Shown here in pieces: positions 10,682-22,263 of a stretch of DNA of 64,000 nucleotides. The stretch covers positions 30,199,794-30,263,793 of the forward strand of contig CAKAKS010000039.1 in NCBI GenBank assembly GCA_916700875.1. The letters are read 5' to 3'. The translations under genes and the position numbers were made by a program. This DNA comes from Sebastes aleutianus. Taxonomy: Eukaryota; Chordata; Actinopteri; Perciformes; Sebastidae. Positions within the stretch are counted from its first letter, which is position 1. Each line of letters begins with the position of its first letter. The notes beneath the pieces were generated by a model. That model was not told the origin of the DNA, made no database searches, and was given only the letters and a program-made list of their open reading frames with translations.

Positions 10682-11678
10682 AGTAGTATTGTTAATTTTT
10701 TTTTTAAATAAATCCTTATATTAGCTGACAAGTAGAGAAGAAGAGAAGCTAAAATTAGATTATGAAAGTGATGCTCAGGTCTCTTAGATTTAGTTAAAAG
10801 CCTCCTCTGGGTGCTGTACCTGCTGCAGATGAGAGAAGAGTTTGACTGTGACAGAAGTCAAGGGAAACATGGATCATCACATGGATGACTTTTTCAGGTC
10901 AGCAGAGGATAACAAAGACATTATTTTAGAAATGGGTTTCAAGAAGAAGAAACAGGAAAAGTTTCTAGATACTTTAAAACAGCTAAAATGTTATACCTCT
11001 GGGGTGAAAAACATGCAAACGACTAAGCTTTATAAATACAGATAAATGCCCCACTACAGTGCTAGTGGCTGATTACTCTCTAGAAACAGATTCTGCATTC
11101 ACATGTAGAATCTGTAGGCAACAGGACAAGATTTGGGCATCGGAAGCGATCTGGTTTCTGTTTGAAGTCCGAGTAGTATTGACTAATCACGTTTGAGCAG
11201 GCTTTGGATGAATACAGGTAAACAGTCCATGTGGAGAGCAGAAGAGGCGGAACACATTGGCCAAAATGCAATCTCAGAACCCAGCGGTTATCGTCTGACG
11301 ATGATTTAATTTTTATTGGTTTAAAATTAGCTTGTAAACTGGATACTTGTGAAACAATGTGGTTTTACACGTTGTCTCTCAACTTCAACTCCAGTCTTGC
11401 ATCTTAAGTTGCTAATTGGACTGTAAACAATGAGCAGCACACGGAAAAGGAAGTCTTGGCCCGGATATCCGCTGGCTACACCGCAACACCAAAATATAGC
11501 TCCTAGCCCCCAGACGCTTATCTGTCATCAGACCGATAGCCGATGAGTTCCGACATTGGGGGCCGATAAACTCAAAGCATGGTGGTCAAGATTCAAACAA
11601 GACTTTTTTCGCTCAATTCACACAAACTGACGTATTAGAGATGTACATTTTCCCCAGTGGGCAACCTCCAGTTCTGAA

Positions 11679-12265
11679 AAATGAAGCCGATGTGGAAGTG
11701 CCTTAAACTAGCATTCTTTCTAATAGCCAGCAGGGGGCGACGCCTCTGGCTGCAAAAATAAGTCTGATTTGTATAGATGAGAAAATGAGCCTACTTCTCA
11801 CCTGATTTATTACCTCAGTACACATTGTAAACATGAATTTATGGTCTCAATCGCTAGTTTCAAGTCTTCTTCAATACAGCATGATGTTCATTCAGTAAAT
11901 TATGGTCCCATTTAGAGTCAAATAGACAATAAAGCAGGGTATGCTTTAGGGCTTGGCTATCTTGTGATTGACAGGTCGCTACCACGGCGTTGTCAGGTCT
12001 GTAAGTTACTATGTTATCGTCTTACAACTTTAACCCTTTCACAGTGTGTTTCCAGTTCATGAAAGTTAATTTTAACATTTTGGTCGCCTGAAAATTGTCT
12101 TATGCAGTGTTCTATTTTACTTGGCTCCACCCTGTCGTGCCACTTCTGGTTGCAAAAAAACAAGATGGCCGACGGCCAAAATGCAGAACTCAAGGCTTCA
12201 AAACAGCAGTCCACAAACCATACGGGCGACATCATGATGACTACTTCTTATATACTGTTTTCCCC
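11679..12265 (-). repeat. Repeat family B, copy 2 (reverse)
   Basis: Reverse complement of the family at 6364-6968. Blocks TAATAGCCAGCAGGGGGCGA, TTACTAAATGAACATCATGC (as reverse complement) and CAAGATGGCCGACGGCCAAA are recognisable. The apparent proteins at 12014-12352 are translations of this repeat. Confidence 0.85.
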
Positions 12266-12543
12266 CATAAGAACACGGATGGGGTTAGTAGTTGCTGTAG
12301 TGCCTTCGACCATGACATTGCATGCAGTGCTGTAACATGCTCTAACTTCTGAACCGTGTAATATGAAGATAATTTATAGGACTAAACTCTTATTGTGCAC
12401 AATGTTTGTGCAATTAGGTTAAATGTTCACCTAATAGGGGCAGTTTTGCATGGCTTCATTTTTATAATGAGCTTGTTTTTTAAACAGTGGTGTCTGGATT
12501 ATTTTCAGCGCACACCCTACACCACTATCTGCAGGTGTGATTG

Positions 12544-12546
<3 letters not shown>

Positions 12547-12609
<63 letters not shown>
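12547..12609 (+). repeat. (AC)31 microsatellite
   Basis: Uninterrupted AC dinucleotide tract of 63 bases; likely length-polymorphic. Confidence 0.97.
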
Positions 12610-12611
<2 letters not shown>

Positions 12612-14437
12612 ATCACTTTGGCACAGCACTAATTAATTCAGCTAATTGAATATTTGAAATAAGCATTAGTCATCAGTGTCTCGCTGTATTCCGCTCGACT
12701 AAGATGAGACATGTTTACGCTTCGTTGATTGTACTTTAACAAAGTGTGACACATTGTGGCGTCAACACCCAAACTGAGAGACGTGTTATCAGACGAGTAT
12801 ATGAGATTCATTATGTAGTTTTGTACATACTGCTGACGCTAACGTAAGTGAGCTTAACTGACTGATTGCGTGACCTGGCTACATATCCAGGAGTTTTATT
12901 CCACGTTGACTAGCTGTACATCGCTGTCACCGCTGGCTGATGCTAGCCTTGATATTGTTCATTTCTCACCAGGTCTCCAACACATTGTCAGGAATGAGTA
13001 ATGACACTTCTCAATATAGCATTGAGAGTGAAAATGGCAGAATGGACAAGGACGTGACTTTACTGGCACAGTAACTCAGATGACAATGACAAAGCCTCCA
13101 TCTGTCCCTCCCTCACACACACGCAGGGACACACACACACACACAACCATATACTGTAGTACAGTATATGCATGTAAACGCTGTAAACATACGTGCCTTC
13201 CTTTCTTACTGATCAAATATATCTTCTTAACGAGATTTTTCTTTTTTTTCTTGTTGTGGCACTTTCAACTCAGCACACTGAAAAGCCCTAATGATCATTT
13301 GAGAGACAGAGACAGAGAGAGAAGCAAATGTATTAAGGCCGGATCAGGGTTGATGGTGCGGCAGTAATTTATGAACAGGACACATTAAAGATTCATGGCT
13401 TCCTTCTCTTGCGGTGTCACCGAGCTGTAAGAACACTATTCATCACGCGCACAGACTGCAAGAGGGAGAAAAGTGTGACGAACGGGCTATTGCTAAGTGA
13501 GAGAAAAAAGAACGAGGGGGAGCCGCGCAAAGTGGCAGGTAAAAAGGTTAGAGGAAGGAAAGTAAGGCTGCGAGTTATCTTTTCCCAGAACTATCCCGTG
13601 GCGAGGCGTCCTTCGACGAGCAGATCAGACGTCCAGCTGAACAAGTTTGTCAGCGTCGTCCTGATCCACCTGCGGAACATTGATAGGTTTTAAAGCGCCT
13701 TCACTCCCGCTCCATATCCGCTGTACCTCAGCTCACTGAAGACGTGGATTTGACAGCATGATCTATCTCAGCCCTAACCCCTGTCACCAGTTCCCGCATC
13801 CAGCCACTAAAAATACCTCACGGTGCCTGTTTGCCTCCCAGCTCTTCTTCCCCCGTCCTTTACAAATATCCCACAGCTGAGACCTGTGCATGATGGGATT
13901 GATGCGCTCATCCCCCGGGCTTCAGACTTTCACAGGCAGTGCTTAAAAGTCCATCAACTCGCTTGTGAACCGGTCACATACATGTACACACACCACTGAC
14001 TGTGCTCTTTAGAGACAAAATAGCTTTTATAATCTCTCCCGGTTTTGTGCAGCGTTGTGTTTAACCGCTTCGGGTCCAGTTTTAGATTTTGACATTTGGA
14101 AGGTCATCCCCCAGTGGGTTTGATAAGAGTGGCCATTTCAGAGACCGCTCGGTGTGTCTTTTGGTTTGTTCTGGTCGGGTTGTGTCTATGATTACTGTGT
14201 CATTGTGTTCTCCCTCTGACCTCTGCGGCTGGGAGGGGTGGATGGGCGAGGCAGTTAGCGGTGTGAGTGTTCGCCGCTGCCCTCTCTGTCCGAGTGTCGG
14301 CACTGTGCTGTAAACAAACGGCTCCGTTTTTCCCTCTTACCTGTTCTCTTTCCGTCATTGTGACAGGGGTGAGAGCGGTGCCAGAGTCCCTGTCAGCCAA
14401 GAACAGGAGTGTGAACAGTAAACACGCAAACAGTCCC

Positions 14438-14440
<3 letters not shown>

Positions 14441-14483
<43 letters not shown>
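14441..14483 (+). repeat. (CA)21 microsatellite
   Basis: Uninterrupted CA tract of about 43 bases in an otherwise GC-moderate stretch of intron (13400-14520) that has somewhat more CpG than the flanks but no recognisable exon. Confidence 0.97.
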
Positions 14484-14485
<2 letters not shown>

Positions 14486-15550
14486 CACCACATCCGTGTG
14501 CAGTGCACGTTGTCAATAAAGGGGTTGTACAGTAGGCTATAAAAGACGAAGGACAAAGGAGACTATTTGCATTGCAAATGAAACCACAAAAACCTCAGGT
14601 CGGTCTTTTCCCTTTCACATTGAAACTGTGTTGTCATTCTAACCAGGGGCTCAGCGACCGGGCTTGTTGCTGTGTTGTTGCTTTCACTCTCATTGTTCTG
14701 TCATTTTGCTCAACATTTAGGCAGTGACTGCCTTTGTGTGGACAATGGACTGCGGTTGCAGGGGGGCAGATCAGATTAGTGTTAAGGATGGCCACCGCTC
14801 AAGTCCAGCTGAAATCACATTTACTCATGACTTTTTGCAGACAAAAACAATTTAAAAGTGTTTTCCTTTGTTATAGTTTTTTTTTTTCATCATAAAGGAC
14901 AGAAAAATATGATGAATGCTCTTTTTCTGCAAAGCCTCTGGAGGATCATTTCAATGTCTGAGCCCTGGCAGGGGAACGAGAGAGAAAGTAAACACACTCA
15001 CACAGGAAACTGTAGCTTACGAGTAATTGGCAAACGCTGTTGTTTGTGGTAATGAGCGGTAAGGACCATGTTAGCATCTTAACAGAATGAAATGACATTA
15101 AGTACATTTTAAGCTCAGCTAAGCTTTCTTTAGCTAACTTGGTAAGTGGCTAAAGAAGCTAATTTGCTAACTAGCCTGTGAACTGAAGTTAGAAATGCAC
15201 TTTCCCTGGCGGATGTTAGTTTGGTTGCTAGTTCAGCAAACCGAGACACAACACAAGATGCATGGCCATGTTTATAAGCGGGAGACATTCGCAGGAAAGC
15301 TATTGTGGGTTGTTGTTCACGTCTGTGACTCTTGTGTTTTGTAGCAGGCAGCTGTCTGGGTGTTAGATAGTGTGATCATCTGCATATGACGTTACTCCTT
15401 TGTGCAAAAATTCTATTGGCTTTATGAAAAAACATCTGCGAATAGAGGGTTGTGTCTAGAAGTTAACCTCCAAAATTGTGAAAACTCACGAGACTCGCTG
15501 CCCGATGACCTCACCTAACCCTAACCATTCGAGGTCAATGCCTAATCTTA

Positions 15551-16095
15551 AAGCTTCAGAAGGCAGAACGTTTTTGGCATCGTTGGGCAAAAATTCCATA
15601 ATAACCTTTCAGCATATTGTAATTCAAGTGTTCTGAGAAATCTAGACTTCAGCACCTCCTCATGGCTCTGTTTTCAGGCTTTAAGAAATCTAGCCTGTGA
15701 TGGGAGACTTTGACCAATCACAGGTAATTTCAGAGAGAGAGTGTGTTCCTATTAAGCGTTCCTATTGACTGTGCTCTGGCTGGGAGGCGGTGCTTGGTAT
15801 TTCCTGAGCTGATCTCAACATGGCTGCCGGGTCACAAACTTTCTCATTTTACAGCTAAACAGTACACTACGAGATGTTTCTGAAAACATTTGAGGTGAAA
15901 AATCATTACAGTAACAGAATATTGATTCATATTTGATCAACGCTGCCTAGTTTGACCGTTTGATTGGAGTTCGCAAGTGATTGACAGCTGCTCAGAGACT
16001 GCTGCTGGACGGCAGACTCCACCTCGGCTCTGATTGGTTGTTTTCCTCCAGTCTGTGAAATCTTGCAGATGCCATTAGGGCCACTTAGGAGCTTT
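15551..16095 (+). repeat. Repeat family C, copy 1
   Basis: Starts AGCTTCAGAAGGCAGA and includes CAGCATATTGTAATTCAAGT, CCTCATGGCTCTGTTTTCAG and AGTACACTACGAGATGTTTC. Related copies are at 27235-27770 (reverse) and 60565-61140, with a fragment near 58998-59215. The copy is bracketed by two nearly identical 28-29-base direct repeats (15522-15550 and 16096-16125). No coding capacity. Confidence 0.8.
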
Positions 16096-18135
16096 AACCA
16101 TTCAAGGTCAATGCCTAACCTTAATCATCTCACTATCTTCCACAATTTGTGCTTTACCTTCTAGAAACAACCCTAATAGAGTTGCAAAGTGGGAGGGGAT
16201 GCTGGTTCTGGCATTTTTCCCATTCTTTCTTCCCATTTCAGTTTGTTCTTCAAAACAATTTCCTTAACATTACTAAACACAGAAACACAGGACTCTATCA
16301 GATAGGACAGATAGGATTATGTGATGACCACCGGTTTAAATTATTTCAACTTTGTTCTGAAGAAATTGTGTTTAGTCCATCATTTTAGCATGGCAGACAG
16401 GTCTAGATACTATAAGACTAGTGAATTGATTCAAGATGCATTTTTTTGGTGTGTTTTCAACTCCATCATCTTTAGCTTCCACTCGCCGTTAGCGGTGCAC
16501 ATCAGAGAATGTTATGTTATGCTCAGTTTCTTGCCGAAATGCACTTTGTGAGATGTATTTAACATCTCCCTCAAAGATTTTATTTACACTAGCTTATACC
16601 TTTTTTTTTATTATTAAATAATATATTTCTTTTTCATCTTTTGTACTGATGATTTAGCGGAAAGAGTTTCATGCCGATACAAGCCGTAGAAGTGCTCCAA
16701 CTGTGAGTCCCCTAACATTGTCTATGGGAAAAATGAATGGGACTTTTACTTCCACTCTCTCAAAGCAGAGCGTAGGACATGTTCTTCCAGAGCAGATATG
16801 TACAGTATGAGGCTGCAGTTTTATTTCAGTTAAGCAGGTGATTAATATCCCTAGATCAATCATACCAAATATAGCACTCTTGTATTGGGTGAAGGATGGA
16901 GGCTCCACAAGAAGCCTTGTGATATCACTGGTAAGTTTCCTGCTGAGTGTAAACCAGAGAAACAATATTCTTACTGTTAATGTTGGTGTTTTATTGGAGT
17001 ACAAGCATTAGAAGAATAGTGATAGAAGAAAAGCAACTCATCACTAATGACACATATTAGACATCATAGCTTCTCCTACTGTAGCAGTACCGTTTTCATC
17101 CTACTGTAGTATCTATGTAAGAGACCTGACAAATTGATGCTTGAACTATGGAAACCAGCAGAGAAAAGTCTCTGTGTGGCTGCATGACCTGTTTTGGTTT
17201 TGTGCTTTGGTTGCCTTCTTTTGGTAGCGGGTGGCAGATTAGCTCTCTATGCAGGTAATGGCTTCTCTTCTGACCCGACTTATGATTATTTTGGGAGATC
17301 AGGATGCATCGCTGAACAGTGCCACACTGCTTGGGAAGCTTTAATTGTATCTCCAGGTAGTAGGTTGTGGAAGACATAAACAGAGCCAAAAATGAAGGCA
17401 AAGAAACACAATTTAAAGGATATGAGACAAAATGTAAATATTTTTGTATAGAAATGTATGTTAAATTATTTAAATAAATGTCATTATTTTTTAATAGTTT
17501 GGACCTTTTAGCACTAAAGGCTTATCACAGTATCACACAGATCTGTATACAGTGCATAAGCATGTTTTGTGCTCAGATTTGCATGGGTACGGCGGAGCAT
17601 TTGTGTGTATTTGTTGTCTCTCCTCGGCTCGTGTCCAGGTGTGCAGACAGCCGACAGCCTGTCCTCCCCTGTAGGTCATCACCTCCATGTTAGCAGCCAG
17701 GATTCCAGCCTCCTGTTCATAGTGTCCGTGACAGACATGATTTTCATCACCGTCAAAGCAGAGGGGCCATAACGGTATCAGGGATCTGAAAGTGAAGAAG
17801 AGAGGGGGGGGGGAGGGGATCTCTCGCTATATTATGCAGTACAGTAACAACCACGTCTTTGTTGACAACAGCAGGAGGGTGGAAGATGAAATTAGATTGT
17901 GCTATTGTGCTCTCAAGAGCAAAAAATAACATTTCAGATTGGCTCCTTGTGCATGAACAACACAATTGCTCTGCCAAAACCTTGTCATCTCTCATTTCTT
18001 CAGTTTTACCATCTCTTTTTGTCTTGGTAACTCTTGCTTTAATGCTTTGTTTTTTGATTTTTTTCCTACTCGTCTCCCCTGTCTTTATTCAACATACGGG
18101 CTGAGTAAGTAAAATGTAATCTTTGTAATCCTTAA

Positions 18136-18856
18136 AGGGCTGTCAAAGTTAACGCAATAATAACGCGTTAAAGCAAATTCGTTTTAACATTCTTTAAATT
18201 CTTCAATACGTTACTTGCTGGATACTGGATATTGGCACCATATGAAATCAGAAAACGGAAGGAATCCATCGGTACCAGCCATGTCATACTAGCTCGTCAC
18301 AAAGGAGGCGAAATAACACTCCAAAGTTAACCTCAATTTTGTTGAGGAAAAACTGGCATGTCGATTTGTAAAGGGGTCCCTTGACCTCTGACCTCAAGAT
18401 ATGTGAATGAAAATGGTTTCTATGGGTACCCACAAGTCTCCCCTTTACATACATGCCCACTTTATGATAATCACATGCAGTTTTGGGCAAGTCATAGTCA
18501 AGTCAGCACACTGACACACTGACAGCTGCTGTTGCCTGTCGGGCTTGAGATTGCCATGTGATGATTTGAGCATATATTTTATGCTAAATGCAGTACCTGT
18601 GAGGGTTTCTGGACAATATTTGTCATTGTTTTGTGTTGTTAATTGATTTCCAATGATAAATAAATACATACATTTGCATAAACAAGCATATTTGCCCACT
18701 CCCATGTTGATAAGAGTATTAAATGATGGACAAATCTCATGTTAAGATACATTTTGAACAGATAAAAAAGGTGCAATTAATCTGTGATTAATCCTGATTA
18801 ACTATGGACAATCGGGATTAATTTCAATTAAATATTTGAATACGTTGACAGCCATA
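18136..18856 (-). mobile_element. Repeat family A (hAT-type MITE), copy 2 with both ends
   Basis: Begins AGGGCTGTCAAAGTTAACG and ends ACGTTGACAGCC, an inverted repeat typical of this family. It lies in the reverse orientation relative to the copy at 26003. Internal blocks (CCTTGACCTCTGACCTCAAG, TATGGGTACCCACAAGTCTC) match the other copies. The flanks read TAATCCTTA and TAATTCCTTA, possibly a decayed target duplication. Confidence 0.85.
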
Positions 18857-19157
18857 ATTCCTTATTATATACTACCTACCACTCTGCCATTAAAATTGGG
18901 TATCACATCAAAAGAGCAGCTTGTTTGAACATCTTTCTCAACATTTCAAAATGCGTACTTTACTGCTTGCTGTGTGTTTGTGTCGTCGGCGGAGTTGAGG
19001 GTAATGGCAAACAGGTAATGAGGTAGGGTTGTATAAGAATAATAAAGGACGTCAACACACAGAGGAATACTCCACAATGTGGCCTGGCAAGGCATGAAAT
19101 GTAAAGGATTGTTCTTTCAAAGTTTAACAATGTGGTTTGTCTCCTTTTGTGTTTTAG

Positions 19158-19271
19158 GATATCCTGGGTGTTGGCCAGATGCTGCCGTTCAGATCTAAGA
19201 GATCCCTGCTGGTCCCTCCTATGATCGTAACTGAGAACCAGAGAGCTCCCTTCCCCAGGGTCATTGGCAGG
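19158..19271 (+). CDS. cdh13: T-cadherin (cadherin-13), internal coding exon: prodomain end, furin site, EC1 start (probably exon 4)
   Basis: A 114-nt exon of exactly 38 codons, phase 0 at both ends, with acceptor TGTGTTTTAG and donor AGG|GTAAGA. It encodes DILGVGQMLPF, then the proprotein-convertase site RSKR, then SLLVPPMIVTENQRAPFPR. Human T-cadherin has the same layout (DIFKFAR, RQKR, SIVVSPILIPENQRQPFPR) and one residue more near the end. Cleavage after RSKR would release mature EC1 beginning Ser-Leu-Leu. Residue 2 is not Trp, and type I and II cadherins need Trp2 for strand swapping; its absence is characteristic of T-cadherin, which pairs through the X-dimer interface. The Glu of TENQR is the usual first calcium ligand of EC1. 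The exon sits alone between two long introns and is too short to stand out as an open frame. Confidence 0.9.
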
Positions 19272-21409
19272 GTAAGAAACACTCGCTCCTATCATAAACT
19301 AAACAAGTGGGCTTGATTTCCCAACAGCATCCAAGTCTTACACTGGAAATATGTCATGAAAAGAAAAAAAATAGCTCAGCCCAGAGAGGGAAAATTGCCC
19401 CAGGTACCGGTACAGGACCAATGATTCAATATGTGTATGATTTAAAGCTTTGGAAAATATTATTTTTTATGATCTGTGACAGTTTGGTCATTTTTTTTGT
19501 GAATTCGCAACATGGTCTTATTTAGCCCCTGAAAAAGAAACGTATGTTGTCTCCTTCTCCTAAAGTGTTTCACAGCTCCCAAGACAATGCATGGGGAAAT
19601 ATAAATATGGTGACTATAGCTATATAGAGGAATATAAAGAAAGGGAAAAGAGAAGAGAAGTTCTGTGATTATGATTTCACATCAAATCACAGTCAAGCAT
19701 CGAGTGAGTCCCTAAAGTCATTGCCAACTCCGGTTATGGAACCAGATGCATTAGAAAGTTCTCTGCCTTCACTTAATAACCTTTCATTTCATTGATCTAG
19801 TGTTAGGAAACCCTGAAAATGCAATACATTTCAGACATAGGAAGCATTTCCCCCCATTATATCCCATCATATGTATTCTGGGAAGATTATAATCATTTTA
19901 CTTAAATGAGTTTTAGCTGAGTGGTATTTCAGTTGAGCTTATATCTCTTTGGCACACCTTGCAGTTATCCTGATAAGATACAAACTCACTAAGGGCCAAC
20001 ACTAAACACGTTATCTTAAATAACTATAGAGCAATAAATCTCTGTCAGTCTGGTGGTATGTCCTTCTAGGTGTATTGCTGGAGACCGAAGGGAGTGCTTT
20101 TTCGGTGCAATTAGGACAAGTTTTAATAAACTTTAAAAATACCTGCGCTAATTAAATCCATGCTGTATTTTATAACCGCAGTGGTTATTTCAAAGCAAGC
20201 GACTAATACGCCTATTTGGAAATTACCTCCACTAAAAAGTGTATTTCACTGATATTTCTGACCTTGAGTAACCTGAGTATGTTTTGCAGGGGGCGGATTT
20301 AGTGATTTTTGGGCCTCGAGGTGGAGCTTTCAGTTCTAATATGATGCTGGATATAGTTTACTGAATAATAATGCATCATATTTTAATTGTTATATTTAGT
20401 GAGTCAAATCTGAACCTGCGACGTACCCAGTGACATTTCTCGGTCAGGTAAATGTAGTACTACAATGTATTATTATTATGTTATTATTTCAGGGTACAAT
20501 GAATTAGAATAATAACATAATTCAATATTTTTCACATATAAACATCATAATAAACCTATAGCTGTTTAAGTTGGGGGGCCCCAGGCAGTAGCTTACCTTG
20601 CCTAACAGTAGTTGGCCCATGTTTTGTTTTTTTCCCTCTTGAACCAGAGTGTATTTCACTGGTGATTCTGACCGTGAGTAGCTGCGACTTGGGTGTGTGA
20701 TGCAACTATGTCATGGCAGGTGTATTGCTCAGGAAACAAGGAAGTGCAGCATTGAGTGGGAAGTTGTTTGTATGAGCGGTTCTCGAGAAAAGCTGCAAGC
20801 AGCATCACCACAGGGCCAAGCATTCAGTCCACTCTGAACAGGCATGTTTTCAGCGGGCACTTATAGAAAACGCAGGAACATTTCCATCAGAGTTGTTTAT
20901 GCCCCTTTCACTCACCACCATCACAGGCTAAGCTTCAGTCAAACTCTCTATCTTTCTAGCCGGTTATCACTTGTGTCATTCAGTCAAAAAGTCTTCAGCA
21001 GACTCCTGCCTCCTTGCTCCTGCTTGAACAAAAAAGTTCAGCGCTGGCAGCTGTTTAGCATACTGTTCTTCTGACTGCTGTTTTTGGGCTAATATATGAT
21101 GGCCAAGGGCTAATCTATGCAGAAAATACTTTACTCTTTATCTCAATCTGACAGTGACTGACTTGCTGTCCCAGATCAGAGTGCATGTCACTCACAGGGC
21201 TCATTGAAGCACAGCAATAACTTGCTGTTGTTGTTGAGTGATGATCATGGCCGTGCCCACCGTCGAGGTCACTGAGGCCGGACCTCTGTATTTTTTGCCG
21301 AGGTGTATATAATAAAAGTTGTTAAATAATTGCCTAAAATTACTTTGGTGCGGCAAATATATTTTAAAGCGCCGAGATTACTGACTTGCTCATCTGATCA
21401 CATCATTGC

Positions 21410-21410
<1 letters not shown>

Positions 21411-21439
<29 letters not shown>
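21411..21439 (+). repeat. (TG)14 microsatellite
   Basis: Uninterrupted TG tract of 29 bases. Confidence 0.97.
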
Positions 21440-21440
<1 letters not shown>

Positions 21441-21690
21441 GTGAAGTGGATGATCATGGTGGTTCTTTGATTATCAACACCTTGAGAAAGCCAGACAGGC
21501 AGCTGAATCCATGCAAAGCATGATGCAGGTAACTAGGGAGTTTTATTCATATAAATAATAGGTCCTGTGCGGTTGCACTGTTACAGTGGCCATCCATTAT
21601 GATGCTGGCTAGTTAGTTTCACTTCAGTGAATTAGTTAGCCAGCTAACGTTAATTCCATCCATACAATGGTAGACTGATAAACTTACAAC

Positions 21691-22263
21691 CATAGACTGC
21701 ATATAAGAAGTGGACGTAGTCACCGTGACGTCACCCATTTGTTTTTCGACTGCCGTTTTGAAGCCTCGAGTTCGGCATTTTGGCCGTCGCCATCTTGATA
21801 TTTGGCCATGGCCATGTCGTTTTTTTGCAACCAGAAGTGACACGGGAAGATGGAGCTACTGTAAGTGCAACCGAGCACTGAATAAGATATTTTCAGGCAA
21901 CCAAAAAACGTATATTTATTAATGTTAAAGTTCTACTATGAAAACATGGACAGTGTTTGCGACCTGTCCATCACAAGGTAGCTACGTCCTAAAGCATACC
22001 CTACTTTATGGTCTATTTCACTCTAAATGGGACCATAATTTACTAAATGAACATCATGCTGTCTTGAAGAAGACTTGAAACTAGCGACTGAAACCATAAA
22101 TTCATGTTTACAATGTTTACTGAGGTAATAAATCAAGTGAGAAGTAGGCTCATTTTCTCTTAGAATTATTTTTTGCAACCAGAGGAGTCGCCCCCTGCTG
22201 GCTATTAGAAAGAATGCAAGTTTAAGGCACTTCAGCATTGGCTTCACTTCTCAGACCTGAAGG
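21691..22263 (+). repeat. Repeat family B, copy 3
   Basis: Same order of blocks as the copy at 6364: ATAGACTGCATATAAGAAGT, TTTTGGCCGTCGCCATCTTG, GGACCATAATTTACTAAATG, CGCCCCCTGCTGGCTATTAG and the end GGCTTCACTTCTCAGACC. It is slightly shorter through small internal deletions. Confidence 0.85.

Larger units (their letters stand above)
2264..19157 (+). other. cdh13: cdh13 intron between the prodomain exon and the furin-site exon (16.9 kb)
   Basis: Begins GTTAGT and ends TTTTAG. It carries copies of repeat families listed separately (A, B, C, E, F), a SINE split by a hAT element, and two long (CA)n tracts. In 3331-6000, 7090-9220, 10690-11670, 12620-15540 and 16130-18130 I see only AT-rich unique-looking intron with short simple repeats such as the poly-T near 7358, and no exon, tRNA or credible reading frame. 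The phase-0 junctions at both ends are consistent with one intron. Confidence 0.8.

Noticed and set aside
10842..11045. 67-residue lysine-rich frame
   Set aside because: Starts just downstream of the SINE, no domain recognised and no supporting splice or regulatory context.
14200..14556. Exon or signal peptide in a GC-richer part of the intron
   Set aside because: Frames depend on the (CA)n tract and have no splice sites in matching phase or similarity to any family.
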